From the NCBI GenBank assembly GCA_024400915.1, contig JAKSLX010000020.1, forward strand, positions 1-47,449: a stretch of 47,449 bases of DNA, in the 5' to 3' direction. The stretch is from Treponema sp. GTDB taxonomy: Bacteria; Spirochaetota; Spirochaetia; Treponematales; Treponemataceae. A model generated the notes under the pieces. That model saw only the letters and a program-made list of their open reading frames with translations. It was not told the DNA's origin and did no database searches. Shown piece by piece: positions 8,279 through 15,799 of this stretch (positions within the stretch are counted from its first letter, which is position 1; each line of letters opens with the position of its first letter). Made by a program: the position numbers and the translations under genes.

Positions 8279-8968
8279 TTATGCGTTGAACTTATATCCC
8301 ATGCCGAACATTGTTACGATATGTTTTGGCATTGAAGGATCGTCTTCAATCTTCTTGCGGAGGCGCTGGATGTAAACGCCTACTGCTGTCATGTCGCCGA
8401 ACTGAGTCTTCCATACAGCGTTGTAAATCTGTTCCGGAGTAATAGGCCTTTCGCTGTTGCGGGCAAGGTATTCAAGAACCTCGTATTCTTTTGCAGAAAG
8501 GGCAATCTTTTCTGAACCTCTCTTGAGTACGCAGCTGTTGCAGAAAAGAGTGTAGGGACCAAATTTGATTGTTTCTTCTACTGATGCTTCCGTTGCGCTG
8601 AGGCGTGCAAGCCTAGCCTGTACCTTAGCGACCAGGACCTTTGGACTGAAGGGCTTTGTTACGAATTCATCGGCGCCAAGTCCAAGGCCTTCGATGATGT
8701 CGTCGTCAGCATCTCTCGCAGATACTATCATTACCGGAATTGTAGGCTTGTATTCGCTTCTGAATTTCTTAAGGAATTCATAGCCGCTCATGCCGGGAAG
8801 ATTAAGATCAAGAAGTACAAGGTCAGGGATGTAGCCTTCCTGCATTTTTGTCAGTGCATCCTCGGCTTTTTCAAATGCAGTAGTTTCATATCCGGCATTT
8901 GTCATGTAAAGGCAAATGAGCTGTGACATTTCAGGAACATCTTCAATAACAAGTATCTGTGTTTTCAT
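8279..8968 (-). CDS. OmpR-family response regulator
   Basis: A 229-residue DNA-binding regulator. The receiver domain has the acidic pocket (ED at 9-10), phospho-acceptor D54 (LVLLDLNLPG), the switch Ser in IVSARD, and the conserved Lys in EFVTKPF. A C-terminal OmpR/PhoB winged helix (about 130-229) ends in VTMFGMGYKF. It is the first gene of the pair with the kinase at 6850-8256. Its upstream region carries an inverted repeat (9016-9041) that could be its operator. No strong -35 was found; a TATAAT lies on the minus strand at 8997-8992. Confidence 0.93.
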   Translation of the reverse strand: MKTQILVIEDVPEMSQLICLYMTNAGYETTAFEKAEDALTKMQEGYIPDLVLLDLNLPGMSGYEFLKKFRSEYKPTIPVMIVSARDADDDIIEGLGLGADEFVTKPFSPKVLVAKVQARLARLSATEASVEETIKFGPYTLFCNSCVLKRGSEKIALSAKEYEVLEYLARNSERPITPEQIYNAVWKTQFGDMTAVGVYIQRLRKKIEDDPSMPKHIVTMFGMGYKFNA

Positions 8969-9015
8969 GCCTTTAACTCTAAATTCATTAAATTATATTT
9001 GCAAGTGCAATTCTG

Positions 9016-9041
9016 TTTTTTGTTATATTTATAACAAAAAA
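9016..9041. repeat. Perfect 12-bp inverted repeat between the response regulator and flbD
   Basis: TTTTTTGTTATA at 9016-9027 and its exact complement at 9030-9041, separated by 2 bp. It lies in the 244-bp divergent gap, about 20 bp beyond a possible -10 of the response-regulator gene. A second, weaker dyad (CTTAATTT at 9124-9131 with AAATTAAG at 9140-9147) is closer to flbD. It may be a regulator operator or a terminator-like hairpin. Confidence 0.6.
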
Positions 9042-9143
9042 TTTGTAATTAAAACACGGTATTAAAAAATCATGTAATATTCGAAGTCAACGAACTCAGC
9101 GTGGTAATTCTTTTTGCAGATCCCTTAATTTCTTCTATAAAAT

Positions 9144-9170
9144 TAAGTTGATGTCAAAAAATGCCGATAA
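9144..9170 (+). promoter_or_regulatory. Sigma-28 (FliA) promoter of the flbD-mot-fli-flh operon
   Basis: TAAGTTGA at 9144-9151, exactly 11 bp, then a perfect GCCGATAA at 9163-9170. This is the sigma-28 architecture TAAAGTTT-N11-GCCGATAA. The expected transcript start is about 35 bases before flbD. Confidence 0.75.
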
Positions 9171-9175
9171 TCTAC

Positions 9176-9204
9176 TTGACGATTCATTGTTTACAGTTCA
9201 TTAT
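9176..9204 (+). promoter_or_regulatory. Possible sigma-70-type promoter of flbD
   Basis: -35 TTGACG at 9176-9181 (5 of 6), a 17-bp spacer, -10 CATTAT at 9199-9204 (4 of 6). It would start transcription one or two bases before the flbD ATG, and flbD has no ribosome site. Confidence 0.4.
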
Positions 9205-9212
9205 TGTAAAAT

Positions 9213-9404
9213 ATGATTGAAGTAACGCGTTTAAACGGGAAGAAGTACTGGGTTAATCCTCATCAGATTGAATCTATGGAAGAAAATCCTGATCTAACGC
9301 TTACGCTTCTGTCAGGAAAAAAAGTTGTAGTTCACGAAACTCCTGAAGAAATCATTGAAAGAATCGTATCCTACAGAAAAAAAATAGGCATGCAGGAACT
9401 TTAG
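9213..9404 (+). CDS. flbD: FlbD (SwrD-like) flagellar protein
   Basis: A 63-residue protein of the FlbD/SwrD family, which supports flagellar torque in Bacillus and is the usual neighbour of motA in spirochaetes. The conserved pattern is clear: VTRLNGKKYWVNPHQIESME, then PDLTLTLLSGKKVVVHE. The start fits the family length exactly although no Shine-Dalgarno precedes it. It is the first gene of the long motility operon. Precise function in spirochaetes is not established. Confidence 0.9.
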   Translation: MIEVTRLNGKKYWVNPHQIESMEENPDLTLTLLSGKKVVVHETPEEIIERIVSYRKKIGMQEL

Positions 9405-9451
9405 TTTCTTATGGAAAATCGGCGTTTCTGTTTGTTTTGGGAGGAATCTAA

Positions 9452-10234
9452 ATGGATTTGGCGACAATAATTGGTTTCGTTGGTGGTATTGCCATGGTTT
9501 TGCTTGGTGTTTTCTCATCAGGTTCTTCTGTTGGTGGTATTATCGATATCCCTTCTGTAATCATCGTTATCGGTGGTTCTTACATGGCTCTGTTCATTTC
9601 ATCTCCTTTGAACATGGTCATCGGTATTTGGGGAATCATCGGGCGAACAATGAAGGTCTTCGATTACGGTGAAAAGAATATTGTCCAGAACCTTGTTTCC
9701 CTTGCGGAAAAGGCTCGCCGTGAAGGTATCCTTGCCCTTGAAGAAGGTCTTGATGATCTTGATGATCCGTTCCTCAAGGAAGGTCTCCGACTTATGGTCG
9801 ACGGTAATGATGCTTCCGCAATTCGCGCTATCCTTGAAAATGAAATGGCACAGACCGAAGCCCGTCATATGCAGTGGGCAGGTATTCTTAACCAGTGGGC
9901 AGGTTACGCTCCAGGTTGGGGTATGCTTGGTACAGTTATCGGTCTTATCGGTATGTTGAACAACCTTGAAGACAAGTCATCCCTCGGTCCTAACATGGCC
10001 GTTGCCTTGATTACAACACTTTACGGTTCCATGCTTGCCAACTGGCTCTTTGGACCTCTTGCTACAAAACTTCTGGCACAGAACAGTCGTGAAATGAACT
10101 CTAAGGAAATGGTTCTTGAAGGAATCCTTTCTATTCAGGCTGGTGATAACCCTCGCGTTCTTGGACAGAAACTTCTTACATATCTTGATCCAAAATCACG
10201 CAAAGCTATTGAAGCTGACATTCTTAAGGATTAA
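9452..10234 (+). CDS. motA: MotA, stator ion-channel subunit
   Basis: Inner-membrane stator component that converts ion flow into motor torque together with MotB. The 260-residue protein has four membrane segments. Two lie in the first 60 residues (IIGFVGGIAMVLLGVFSSG; IPSVIIVIGGSYMALFI) and two lie after the cytoplasmic loop (GWGMLGTVIGLIGML; ALITTLYGSMLANWLFGPLA). The charged cytoplasmic loop that contacts the rotor lies between them. GGGAGG precedes the ATG. It ends 2 bp before motB. Confidence 0.96.
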   Translation: MDLATIIGFVGGIAMVLLGVFSSGSSVGGIIDIPSVIIVIGGSYMALFISSPLNMVIGIWGIIGRTMKVFDYGEKNIVQNLVSLAEKARREGILALEEGLDDLDDPFLKEGLRLMVDGNDASAIRAILENEMAQTEARHMQWAGILNQWAGYAPGWGMLGTVIGLIGMLNNLEDKSSLGPNMAVALITTLYGSMLANWLFGPLATKLLAQNSREMNSKEMVLEGILSIQAGDNPRVLGQKLLTYLDPKSRKAIEADILKD

Positions 10235-10236
10235 TT

Positions 10237-10956
10237 ATGGCAAAAGAAAAGAAAGAACCGGAGAAACCAAGTACCGCGTGGCAAGGTACTTATGGAGACA
10301 TGATTACCCTCATGCTCTGCTTCTTCGTTATGCTTTATGACCCTTCGGAATCGGATGCAGTTCAGATGGCTGCATTGTCCGCTTCTCTTTCAAACAATAA
10401 TCCTGGCGGTGGTATTTCTGTTAGCCCTGGTAGCCTTGCAGACCTTGGTAATGTGGTAAGTGCTCTTCCTTCAATTGAAAAAGGTAAGGCTCTTGGTCCA
10501 GCAATGAAAAAGGCCATTTCCAGTTTTGCGCCGGAAGTTAAGTCCAACAAGATTACCATTACAAGTGATGAGCGTGGAATCATCATTTCCCTTGCTTCGG
10601 ATTCATTCTTTGAGGAAGGTAGTGCGGATATCAATATTGAAGATTCCCGCGAAACTCTCCTTAGGCTTTCGAAGTTCTTTGAAGCTCCGGAAGTTGCAGG
10701 TAGGCGCTGGAGGATTGAAGGTCATACGGATAACAGGGCTGTTACAAACGGTGGAGTTTTCCCAAGTAACTGGGAGCTTTCTGCGGCACGTGCAGCAAAT
10801 GTCCTTCATTACCTTGCAGATTTCGGTGTTAACGAGCAGCAGTTCTCCATTGCGGGATATGCTGATACAAGGCCTAAGTTCAGCAATGATACTGCAGAAG
10901 GTCGTGCCTACAACAGAAGGGTTGATGTTATCATTCTTGATGACGGACACTTTTAA
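10237..10956 (+). CDS. motB: MotB, stator peptidoglycan-binding subunit
   Basis: Partner of MotA. A very short cytoplasmic tail is followed by one membrane helix (about 20-34) containing the essential proton-carrying Asp, D21 in TYGDMITLMLCFFVMLY. A periplasmic plug/linker comes next, then an OmpA-like peptidoglycan-binding domain (about 110-235) with IEGHTDNRAV and NRRVDVIIL. The length of 239 residues is normal. The Asp carrier suggests proton rather than sodium drive, though this alone does not settle it. Confidence 0.95.
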   Translation: MAKEKKEPEKPSTAWQGTYGDMITLMLCFFVMLYDPSESDAVQMAALSASLSNNNPGGGISVSPGSLADLGNVVSALPSIEKGKALGPAMKKAISSFAPEVKSNKITITSDERGIIISLASDSFFEEGSADINIEDSRETLLRLSKFFEAPEVAGRRWRIEGHTDNRAVTNGGVFPSNWELSAARAANVLHYLADFGVNEQQFSIAGYADTRPKFSNDTAEGRAYNRRVDVIILDDGHF

Positions 10957-10974
10957 TCGCAAATAAAAAAATGC

Positions 10975-11001
10975 TAAGAAAAAATTTTCATTTACCGATA
11001 A
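10975..11001 (+). promoter_or_regulatory. Sigma-28-like promoter upstream of fliL
   Basis: TAAGAAAA at 10975-10982, an 11-bp gap, and ACCGATAA at 10994-11001 (7 of 8 to GCCGATAA). It lies in the 82-bp motB-fliL gap and shares the TAAG start of the flbD site. It would give a leader of about 30 bases containing the GGGAGG ribosome site of fliL. Confidence 0.55.
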
Positions 11002-11038
11002 AAAAGTAAGTGAAAATATATAAATTCGGGAGGATGTT

Positions 11039-11590
11039 ATGGCAGACGAAGACAACGCAAATGACCTTGGTGACGGTCTCGAAGGTGACGCACCTGCTGG
11101 AAAGAAAAGCGGTGTAAAGGGTGCATTCCCTCAGTTGCTCAAGATGATTCTTATTGGTGTTGCTGCTGTAATTTTCATCGTAACAATCGTAGTAGTTACA
11201 ACTGCAATATTAAATAAAGGCGGCAGCAAGCAGACTGCCATTCCGGTTAGCGAAGAGTACACAGTTAAGCGTGAATCATATGACTGGTATACTTCCCTTG
11301 ATCAGATTAGAACTTCAACAAGTGACCCAGTGCCAGCAAGCGTAAGCGTTACTATTGCCCTCGGTTACAAGAAGGATGACAAGACAGCTTCTTCTGAAAT
11401 CACAGAAAGACGCATTGAAATCATTGACTTCCTTCGCCGTTTCTTCTCGGAACAGACAGTTGAAGATCTTAAGCCTCAGAATGAGGAATTGCTCAGGCAG
11501 CAGATTCGCGACCAGATTAACGATGATATCTTGAGCAATTCAAGAATCCGTGATGTTCGCTTTACAGGAAAAGATGTAGTTCAGCAGTAA
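11039..11590 (+). CDS. fliL: FliL, stator-associated membrane protein
   Basis: A single-pass inner-membrane protein that surrounds and stabilises stator units. The 183-residue protein has an acidic cytoplasmic N-terminus, one membrane helix (about 37-60, MILIGVAAVIFIVTIVVVTTAI) and a periplasmic FliL domain ending in FFSEQTVEDLKPQN and SRIRDVRFTGKDVVQQ. GGGAGG lies a few bases before the ATG. It sits between motB and fliM, as in other spirochaetes. Confidence 0.92.
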   Translation: MADEDNANDLGDGLEGDAPAGKKSGVKGAFPQLLKMILIGVAAVIFIVTIVVVTTAILNKGGSKQTAIPVSEEYTVKRESYDWYTSLDQIRTSTSDPVPASVSVTIALGYKKDDKTASSEITERRIEIIDFLRRFFSEQTVEDLKPQNEELLRQQIRDQINDDILSNSRIRDVRFTGKDVVQQ

Positions 11591-11617
11591 TGCTGTTTTT
11601 TTAAGGTGGGATAAGAC

Positions 11618-12652
11618 ATGAATGAAGTTCTGTCACAGGATGAAATTGACCAGCTCCTCCAGGCTATAAGCACAGGCGAAAGTGAAGCCGATGAGTTCAA
11701 GCCGGTCACAGACACCCGACGCATTAAGATTTATGACTTCCGCAGACCGGACAAGTTCTCAAAGGAACAGATTCGTACAGTTTCCAACATGCATGAATCT
11801 TTTGCCCGTCTTACGACAACAAGCCTTTCAGCACAGCTTCGTACCCTGGTTCATGTTCATGTTGCGTCTGTAGATCAGCTTACATACGAAGAATTCATTC
11901 GTTCAATCCCGACACCTACAACACTTGCCGTAATCAACATGGACCCTTTGAAGGGTAATGCAGTTCTCGAAATTGCTCCGGAAATTACATTCATCATCAT
12001 CGACCGCCTTTTTGGTGGAAAGGGTGATACAGGTGGTAAAGTTAACCGTGACCTTACAGATATCGAACAGTCGGTAATGGAAGGTATTATCGTTCGTATT
12101 CTTGCAAATATGCGTGAAGCTTGGACACAGGTTATTGACCTTCGTCCTCGTTTGCAGCAGATTGAAACAAACCCACAGTTTGCACAGATCGTTCCACCGA
12201 ACGAAATGGTTATCCTTATTACGCTGGAAGTTAAAATCGGTGAAGAAGCAGGTATGATGAATATCTGTATTCCATACATCACGATTGAACCTATCGTTTC
12301 AAAACTTTCATCATCATTCTGGTTCTCTTCTGTCCGCAGAAGTTCAACCACACAGTACCTTGGTACACTCAAGGAAAAGCTTTCTGATGTTGAAATGGAA
12401 CTTGTTGCTGACATCGGTTCAATCAACGTTCCTATCAGGGACGTCCTCAACCTTAGGTGCGGTGACGTTGTAAGGTTGAATACAATAAAGGTTGGCGAAC
12501 CGCTGACTTTAAGCGTTGGCAGCCAGAAGAAATTCTACTGTCAGGCTGGTAATGTAGGTAAAAAAATAGCTGTTCAGATCATCGGTAAGATTGATGAACA
12601 GGATTCAGAAGAATTTGAAGAATTAACCCCGGAAGGAGATGATAACCTATGA
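11618..12652 (+). CDS. fliM: FliM, flagellar motor switch protein
   Basis: C-ring component that receives phospho-CheY. The 344-residue protein starts with the CheY-docking peptide LSQDEIDQLLQAIS. A CheC-like middle domain follows (KFSKEQIRTVSNMHESFAR to the loop FGGKGDTGGKV), and the C-terminal SpoA/FliN-like domain occupies about 255-330. AAGGTGGG precedes the ATG. The stop overlaps the fliY start by four bases (ATGA). Confidence 0.96.
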   Translation: MNEVLSQDEIDQLLQAISTGESEADEFKPVTDTRRIKIYDFRRPDKFSKEQIRTVSNMHESFARLTTTSLSAQLRTLVHVHVASVDQLTYEEFIRSIPTPTTLAVINMDPLKGNAVLEIAPEITFIIIDRLFGGKGDTGGKVNRDLTDIEQSVMEGIIVRILANMREAWTQVIDLRPRLQQIETNPQFAQIVPPNEMVILITLEVKIGEEAGMMNICIPYITIEPIVSKLSSSFWFSSVRRSSTTQYLGTLKEKLSDVEMELVADIGSINVPIRDVLNLRCGDVVRLNTIKVGEPLTLSVGSQKKFYCQAGNVGKKIAVQIIGKIDEQDSEEFEELTPEGDDNL

Positions 12653-13851
12653 GCGAAGGTTCTATATCACAGGAAGAAATTGACGCACTTTTGTCTGGCG
12701 TAGACGTAGGTGGTATTGGTTCAGGCGGTTCTTTTTCATCCGGACCTGAAGTAAGCATTGATGTTCCAACTTTGCAGAATTTTGCAAATGGAATGAAAGA
12801 TAAACTTGCAGAAGTCATCAAGAACATGACACAGCAGGAAGTTTCATGTGGGGCTCCTACAGTTGAAACTGCTGCCCGTGATCAGCTTCTTGCAAAGGTT
12901 CCTGAAGTTGTAATTGCCGTTATGGCTGACTATTCTGCTGGACTTGGTGGAGATCACCTTTTCCTCATGTCTTCAGAAATGGCAACCAAGCTTGTTGGCT
13001 TCATTAATCAGGAAGAAAATCCTGCCCTTGATGACATGGGGCTTTCCGTAATCTCGGAAGTAGTATCGGCTTTCTCCGGTTCGGAAATTACAGAACTCAG
13101 TAAGTCTGGCAAGCTTCCTGGTCTTGCAACAAATCCACCTGAGACTGTAAACCAGCCAAAGGCAATGATCAGAATGCCACAGGGAACATTTGCCCTGTTT
13201 ACATATCCAGTTACTATGGCTGGGGAAAGCTATACTGTATGGGAAGCCGTTTCTGGTCCTGTTGCTGACGGTATGGCAAAAGCTCTTGGCGGTGGTGCTC
13301 AGGCAGCAGCTCCAGCAATGGAACTTGGCGGAATGGGTGCAGCTCCAGCAATGGCACAGCCTCAGATGCAGATGGGCGGAATGGGTATGGCTCAGCCACA
13401 GATGATGGGGGGCATGGGCATGGCTCAGCCTCAAATGCAGATGGGCATGCAGCAGCCAATGGGAGGCGCTATGATGGGTGGAATGGGTATGGCTCAGCCA
13501 CAGATGATGGGCGGAATGCCAATGCAGACTCCTCCGAATGTTCAGTCTTTGCAGTTCCCTAATTTTGTTCAGGGAATTTCTTCTGCAGAACAGGGTAACA
13601 TCAGTCTTATCATGGATGTTTTCATGGAAATGACTGTAGAACTCGGTCGTACAAAGAAAACTATCAAAGACATTCTTGGACTTGGTGAAGGTACAATCAT
13701 TGAGCTTGATAAGCTTGCCGGTGAACCGGTTGATATCCTTGTTAACCACAAGCCGATAGCAAAGGGTGAAGTTGTAGTCATCGATGAAAACTTCGGTGTT
13801 CGTGTTACAGAAATCCTTCCGTCACTTGAACACGTTGCATCTTCAATGTAA
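12649..13851 (+). CDS. fliY: FliY/FliN, flagellar motor switch protein with Met-rich linker
   Basis: Second switch protein, 400 residues, far longer than enterobacterial FliN (about 137). It has a FliM-like N-terminal docking peptide (ISQEEIDALLSGV, 6-18), a CheC-like region (about 40-205), a low-complexity linker (about 214-297) and a C-terminal SpoA/FliN domain (about 312-395, TKKTIKDILGLGEGTIIELD and GEVVVIDENFGVRVTEI). The linker holds 23 Met in residues 224-292, with four copies of MAQPQM. Translation is coupled to fliM by ATGA. A hairpin terminator follows the stop. Confidence 0.92.
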   Translation: MSEGSISQEEIDALLSGVDVGGIGSGGSFSSGPEVSIDVPTLQNFANGMKDKLAEVIKNMTQQEVSCGAPTVETAARDQLLAKVPEVVIAVMADYSAGLGGDHLFLMSSEMATKLVGFINQEENPALDDMGLSVISEVVSAFSGSEITELSKSGKLPGLATNPPETVNQPKAMIRMPQGTFALFTYPVTMAGESYTVWEAVSGPVADGMAKALGGGAQAAAPAMELGGMGAAPAMAQPQMQMGGMGMAQPQMMGGMGMAQPQMQMGMQQPMGGAMMGGMGMAQPQMMGGMPMQTPPNVQSLQFPNFVQGISSAEQGNISLIMDVFMEMTVELGRTKKTIKDILGLGEGTIIELDKLAGEPVDILVNHKPIAKGEVVVIDENFGVRVTEILPSLEHVASSM

Positions 13852-13858
13852 TATAAAA

Positions 13859-13894
13859 GGGCTCCCAGTTTTTCTGGTGAGCCCAAAATTTTTT
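13859..13894 (+). terminator. Terminator-like hairpin between fliY and fliO
   Basis: GGGCTC-CCAG pairs with CTGG-GAGCCC (one bulged T) around a T-rich loop. AAAA and a six-T tract follow. It lies inside the motility operon and may attenuate transcription between switch and export genes rather than end it. Confidence 0.7.
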
Positions 13895-13952
13895 ACAGGT
13901 CTCTTATGGGGATAAAGGACTTGTAATGATTCACTAAAAAATGGGTGGGAAA

Positions 13953-14645
13953 ATGAATTACTCAAAAGTCAGGTTTGCAGCGCTTCTTGCTGCCTTTATG
14001 TTTTGTGCAGGTTTAGTTTTTGCACAGAATTCCTCTCCGGATAGCGACCGGTCTTCCCAGACACAGAATTTGACTCAGTCTCAGATAGAAGAATCTCAGT
14101 TTACTTTCGACGGTAATCTGGATGCGCCTGAAGCTCCTGCTGCAAAGCCTGTAAGTGGCTTCTGGGTTTTTGTAAGAATGATAATCGTTCTTGCCATAGT
14201 CATTGGTGTAATCTACTTTATTTTTCGTCTCATGAAAAAGACCATTGAACCTGGTGCCGACAACGATCCTTTTTTGCGTAAGGTTGCAGGTATAAATCTT
14301 GGCCCTGGAAAATCCGTTCAGGTTGTTACCCTCATTGACAGGGGATTTCTTCTTGGAGTTTCTGATGATTCCGTTAATCTCCTTTGCGAAATAGAGGACA
14401 AGGAACTTATAAATGCCATGAATGTTCACGCTGATAAGACTTCAAACCAGTTTAGGGCAAAGAATTTTGCAGAAGTTTTGGAGATGTTCGTTCCAAAAAA
14501 GAAAGTTCAGGATTCTGATGCAAACGAGACAAAAAATTCTGGCAGTGTCTTTGATTCTTCCACACAGGATCTCATCAATTCAATCAAGAAAAAAAAGATT
14601 GATAATGGTGAATCTTCTGAAAACAATGGAAATGGAGAAGAGTAA
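13953..14645 (+). CDS. fliO: FliO (FliZ), flagellar export-gate assembly protein
   Basis: A membrane protein that helps assemble the FliP ring. The 230-residue protein has an N-terminal signal-like segment ending in FCAGLVFAQ, a short periplasmic part and one membrane helix (about 66-88, FWVFVRMIIVLAIVIGVIYF). The conserved FliO pattern LGPGKSVQVVTLIDRGFLLGVSDDSVNLL follows in two parts, then an acidic tail. An ATG at 13941 is in frame, but its GGGTGGG serves as the ribosome site for ATG 13953. The stop and the fliP start share a base (TAATG). Confidence 0.82.
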   Translation: MNYSKVRFAALLAAFMFCAGLVFAQNSSPDSDRSSQTQNLTQSQIEESQFTFDGNLDAPEAPAAKPVSGFWVFVRMIIVLAIVIGVIYFIFRLMKKTIEPGADNDPFLRKVAGINLGPGKSVQVVTLIDRGFLLGVSDDSVNLLCEIEDKELINAMNVHADKTSNQFRAKNFAEVLEMFVPKKKVQDSDANETKNSGSVFDSSTQDLINSIKKKKIDNGESSENNGNGEE

Positions 14646-15499
14646 TGAGAAAAAGAATTCTTCGTGCTGTTGTTGCATGCTTTATCTGTCTTGCCTGTGT
14701 TTTCCCATTGTCTTCTCAAAGTACTTTCCCGGAAGGAAGCACAAGGGGTAATACTGAACTTGGACACAGCGTTACGGGTGTAGATTTCCCTAACATTTCC
14801 TTGAGTGCTACGGCTCCTAGAACAGGTGCTCAAGTTGCTTTCAGTGTTCAGCTTCTTGTCCTCCTTACATTGCTTACCCTTGCACCAAGCATTTTTATCC
14901 TTGCAACCTGTTTCCTTCGTTTTTCAATTGTCCTTGACTTTATAAAGAGGGCATTGTCACTTCAGCAGGTTCCTCCAACGGCAGTTCTTAACGGCATTGC
15001 GCTTTTCATGACTTTGTTCTGCATGTGGCCTACTTTCAGGACTGTTTACGATGATGCCTTCAAGCCTTTGTCTGATAATGAAATCACCCTTCAGGAAGCC
15101 TACACAAAAGCAGAGGCTCCTATAAGGCTTTTTATGGCAAAGCAGATGAACGGGGATACTTCATCTCTTAGAACTTTCATGAAGCTCTACAACAAGATGA
15201 TTGCTCAGAACGACCAGAACGGTGTGGATAACCGTCCCAGGGATCTTTCTGACATTCCGACTTTTGTGCTTGTTCCGGCCTATATCCTTCACGAACTTAC
15301 GGTTGCATTTAAAATCGGCGTCTTGCTATACATTCCTTTCATCGTAATAGACATGGTGGTTGCAAGTATCCTTATGAGCATGGGTATGATGATGCTTCCT
15401 CCGGTTCAGATCTCCATGCCTTTCAAGCTCATGCTTTTTGTCCTTGTCGATGGATGGAACCTTCTTACTCAGCAGCTGTTCCTCAGCGTTATAAAATAG
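14645..15499 (+). CDS. fliP: FliP, flagellar export-gate protein
   Basis: Core of the type III export gate, forming a pentamer with one FliR and four FliQ. The 284-residue protein begins with a cleavable-type signal segment (ILRAVVACFICLACVFPLSSQ) and has four hydrophobic segments. It contains the FliP signatures FLRFSIVLDFIKRALSLQQ, PPTAVLNGIALFMTLF, LVPAYILHELTVAFKIGVLL and MMLPPVQISMPFKLMLFV. It follows fliO directly and precedes fliQ by 12 bp. Confidence 0.96.
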   Translation: MRKRILRAVVACFICLACVFPLSSQSTFPEGSTRGNTELGHSVTGVDFPNISLSATAPRTGAQVAFSVQLLVLLTLLTLAPSIFILATCFLRFSIVLDFIKRALSLQQVPPTAVLNGIALFMTLFCMWPTFRTVYDDAFKPLSDNEITLQEAYTKAEAPIRLFMAKQMNGDTSSLRTFMKLYNKMIAQNDQNGVDNRPRDLSDIPTFVLVPAYILHELTVAFKIGVLLYIPFIVIDMVVASILMSMGMMMLPPVQISMPFKLMLFVLVDGWNLLTQQLFLSVIK

Positions 15500-15511
15500 G
15501 GAAGGTGAAAA

Positions 15512-15781
15512 ATGAATATTCTTGACATTCAGTTTTTAATGCAGTCCGGCATTTTTCAGGTTCTCAAAATGTGTGCACCTGTCCTTGGATTTGCTCTTAT
15601 TGTTGGTCTTGTTGTTGCAATCCTTCAGGCAACCACTTCAATTCAGGAACAGACCCTTACGTTCCTTCCAAAGTTCCTGACAATTTTTCTTGTGCTTTTT
15701 TTGATGGGCGGATGGATGTTCACTTCTACGGCCCAGTATTTCAAGAGAATTCTTGAACTCATTCCTGCCTTTGCAAAATAG
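15512..15781 (+). CDS. fliQ: FliQ, flagellar export-gate protein
   Basis: An 89-residue export-gate subunit of two membrane helices (about 14-38 and 53-72). The FliQ pattern is VLGFALIVGLVVAILQATTSI then QEQTLTFLPKFLTIFLVLFL. Length is standard. GGGAAGG precedes the ATG. It lies between fliP and fliR in the invariant order. Confidence 0.95.
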   Translation: MNILDIQFLMQSGIFQVLKMCAPVLGFALIVGLVVAILQATTSIQEQTLTFLPKFLTIFLVLFLMGGWMFTSTAQYFKRILELIPAFAK

Positions 15782-15799
15782 GTATGCCGGTAGTTTTCA

